Shown: in pieces, positions 29,736-31,698 of the stretch | Numbering within the stretch: the stretch's first letter is position 1 | Layout: the number at the start of each line of letters is the position of its first letter | Source of the DNA: Symbiodinium natans | Lineage: Eukaryota > Sar > Dinophyceae > Suessiales > Symbiodiniaceae | Direction of reading: 5' to 3' | Assembly: GCA_905221605.1 (NCBI GenBank) | Contig: CAJNDS010001151.1 | Location: forward strand, 1 to 31,698 | Length of the DNA stretch: 31,698 bases | Notes under the pieces: model-generated | What the model saw: the letters and a program-made list of their open reading frames with translations, nothing else | The model's database searches: none | Told to the model about the DNA's origin: nothing | Translations under genes and position numbers: made by a program

Positions 29736-30660
29736 CCTAAACCAAGCATAACGATCTAGGGTTTAGGGTTTTGGGGGTTTGGGGTTTAGGGTTTTGGGTT
29801 TGGGGTTTAGGGTTTGGGGTTTGGGGTTTGGGGTTTAGAATTTCAGTGCTGAGTGTGAGTGTCTAGAGGCCATAGCCCGGGAGCCAAGCTCATGAATCGC
29901 CCCGGCAGGCGCAGAGAATCCGCCCAAGCCCCAAAGCCCTGAAGTTCTGGAAAGGGTCTAGGGTTTAGGGTTTAGGGTTTCGGGCTACAGAGTACCAAAG
30001 TCTACAAAGAGTGCTTAACTTCGTGTGTAGGATGTAGGAAATAGGGATCCAAACTCCAAATCCTTCAAGCCCTAAAACGTGCAATCAGGAAGCCAAGGTT
30101 TTGTTTTCGAGGAGCTTCCCCGATAGGTTTACGGAACGATTTGGCGGCGAGCTTGTGGGTTCCCACCTGTCAAGCTGCGGTCTTCGTCTAAGCCGCTAAG
30201 CCCTGCCTGACCATGCTCCCTTCGACCCTAAACCCCAAGCCCTGAGCTATTCAAAACCCAAAGTTCAACCCTAAACCCTGAACCCAACACTCTAAGCCAT
30301 CTGAAACCCTAAGTCCTCCGAGGGCCGTTTCAACTTTCTTCGTTTCGTGAAAAAAGTCCGCTTCAGGGCCTAAACGCCAAACCCGCAACCCTAGCTAAAA
30401 AAATCCTGAACCCCAATCCCCTAGCCCTTTTCCTTCAACCCCGGAACACTTTGCCAGAACCCTACCGTAGCTGGCCCCCATAACGTACACATTTGGGCAG
30501 TTCTCAATCCGGGTCCCGTTTACAGGTCCTCAAAATGCGTGGTGCCCTTGAAGCTGTGCCTTGAAGAGCCACTCTCCATGACTTGGATATTCGGCAGGGA
30601 TTTGGTTCGACTGACTATTTCTTCAGTTTGTGAGCTGGGTAATTGATGAGGGGTTTGTGA
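29736..30660. other. Telomere-like tracts and unique spacer, no gene recognised
   Basis: Two short TTTAGGG/TTTGGGG arrays (29756-29837, 29956-29980), unique sequence at 30000-30220 and degenerate C-rich repeats at 30225-30460. After about 30470 no telomere-like repeat is seen. Confidence 0.6.
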
Positions 30661-31394
30661 GCAGGTCGAAATGGAAAGGGGAATGCTAGGAAGAAAATTG
30701 CGCTATTCGTATCATTTCACAGTATTGTTGATATTGTTGCTTCGTCAATTTTTGCACGTGCTTTTCGCGCTTGGCATTTTGGCGATATCTGGTAATGTCG
30801 GATATATATCATCTGAAAAAATGGGAATTTCGGACAGAAATCTATATTCTTCACTTGTTCTATTGCGGAATTTTACGTTTGTGTTTGCGCATCGCGATTC
30901 CAAATTATTTATGTGTGGTCGATGGTCGTGTGTGATGCGTTCTTTTGATTTTATATATTAGGATGGTATGGTAAGGTTTAGTTTTGATCTTCAATATGGG
31001 ATCGACTGCGGTATCGGTCGATGACTTGAAACTTTTGCTCATTTTTGCTCATTTTAGGAATCTCGTATTGGGGACGAGTTTCTCTGGGTTCGTTTGAGTC
31101 TATCGATTTCGTTGGTTATTCGAGGTTCTAGACTATGGTATTGCCGACGGAAGAAATTTTTCTCATTTCTTATGGAAAGAGAAAATTTTCATAAGATCTG
31201 GGAAAAAGAAAAAAGATTGAAGAAAGAAAATAATTAATCTTAATTCGAATTTAGATGTTCTAGGATGAAATTTCTCATTGAAATCTATTGGATAAGAAAT
31301 TCTATCGAAATTTTTATTATATATTGGATATTTTTGATAATAATTCTATTATTGAAATATAAATAAATAATTGGTATAGATAAGAAAAATACTA

Positions 31395-31426
<32 letters not shown>

Positions 31427-31698
31427 GATTTGGATAATTAAGGAAGATTGTGTATGGATAGATTGATTTGTTTTAATGAAGATTTCGTAGTGAATGGATA
31501 TTTTTAAGGAAAAAAATTCTTCTATTATATTAATAAATAGGAAATCGATTTTGGATCCCTAATTGGAGAATTTGGAATTGTTTTCTGATATCCCGCAACG
31601 GCTATATTGAGATTTCTGAGATTTATAAATTCGACATAGAATTTTTTGGAATATAAATGTTGCGGGCAAGCTCGGAAATATAAAATTTCTTAATTGGG
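30661..31698. other. AT-rich segment of different origin
   Basis: Base composition changes abruptly to strongly AT-rich, with no telomere-like repeat in over a kilobase. The only notable frame is + 30671-30961 (96 codons), which starts with a basic then hydrophobic stretch (TVLLILLLRQFLHVLFALGI) but matches no family I know. The rest resembles non-coding organelle-like or other AT-rich DNA, with (TA)n near 31401-31424. Possibilities are an insertion of organellar or foreign DNA, or an assembly join; I cannot decide. Confidence 0.6.
31394..31426. repeat. Poly-A followed by (TA)n
   Basis: A run of nine A bases followed by about 12 TA dinucleotides inside the AT-rich terminal segment. Confidence 0.9.

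Noticed and set aside
30671-30961. 96-codon + strand ORF with a hydrophobic N-terminal stretch
   Set aside because: No family recognised; in AT-rich DNA such hydrophobic frames arise by chance. Mentioned within the AT-rich segment only.

Overview
The window looks like nuclear DNA of a dinoflagellate, probably of the Symbiodiniaceae type. The evidence is: (i) coding exons that are GC-rich at third positions and split by many introns; (ii) introns whose 5' ends are mostly GC or GA rather than GT, joined to AG|G acceptors; (iii) plant/alveolate-type telomere-like repeats (TTTAGGG/CCCTAAA) scattered through nearly every non-coding stretch; (iv) a C-terminal gene fragment of a type I know from dinoflagellate gene catalogues. 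Every gene I can assign is on the + strand, as expected for dinoflagellate unidirectional gene blocks. I did not see a bacterial-type operon, rRNA, tRNA or CRISPR array.

Layout. 1-750: a 12-bp TG-rich minisatellite running into a GT microsatellite. 2.2-8.66 kb: a sirtuin (SIR2-family NAD-dependent protein deacylase) in about 13 small exons, one of only 34 bases, separated by introns packed with telomere-like repeats; its exons can be joined in frame from the GAG motif to the stop. 8.7-15.6 kb: several short exon-like islands in telomere-like repeat, interrupted at 11.05-12.25 kb by a GA microsatellite and an intronless, frameshifted pseudogene related to cellular RNA-dependent RNA polymerases. 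15.70-20.60 kb: a second complete gene, an AIG2/gamma-glutamylcyclotransferase-like protein of 142 residues in seven exons. 21-23.8 kb: repeats plus exon-like islands. 23.9-24.66 kb: the last two exons of a dinoflagellate-type protein with SHAWE / RGWC motifs. 24.7-30.66 kb: mostly telomere-like repeats, minisatellites and small palindromic elements. 30.66-31.70 kb: an abrupt change to very AT-rich DNA of unknown origin.

The most unusual thing is the architecture. In both complete genes the exons sit as islands flanked by CCCTAAA-type repeats upstream and TTTAGGG-type repeats downstream. Many introns therefore begin with the G-rich strand and end with the complementary C-rich strand, and could fold back on themselves in the transcript. 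Of the 19 introns I could place, 15 read as GC-AG, 3 as GA-AG and 1 as GT-AG. The single GT-AG intron lacks telomere-like repeats, is flanked by a direct repeat and carries its own tandem repeat. At least three families of small palindromic MITE-like elements and one further dispersed element lie between and inside the genes; one element forms the predicted C-terminus and stop codon of the sirtuin.

The assigned genes do not form an obvious pathway: one is a protein deacylase, one a glutathione/gamma-glutamyl-type enzyme, one unknown, and one a dead RNA-silencing-type polymerase. All gene models were made by eye from frame, splice-site and motif continuity; transcripts would be decisive.
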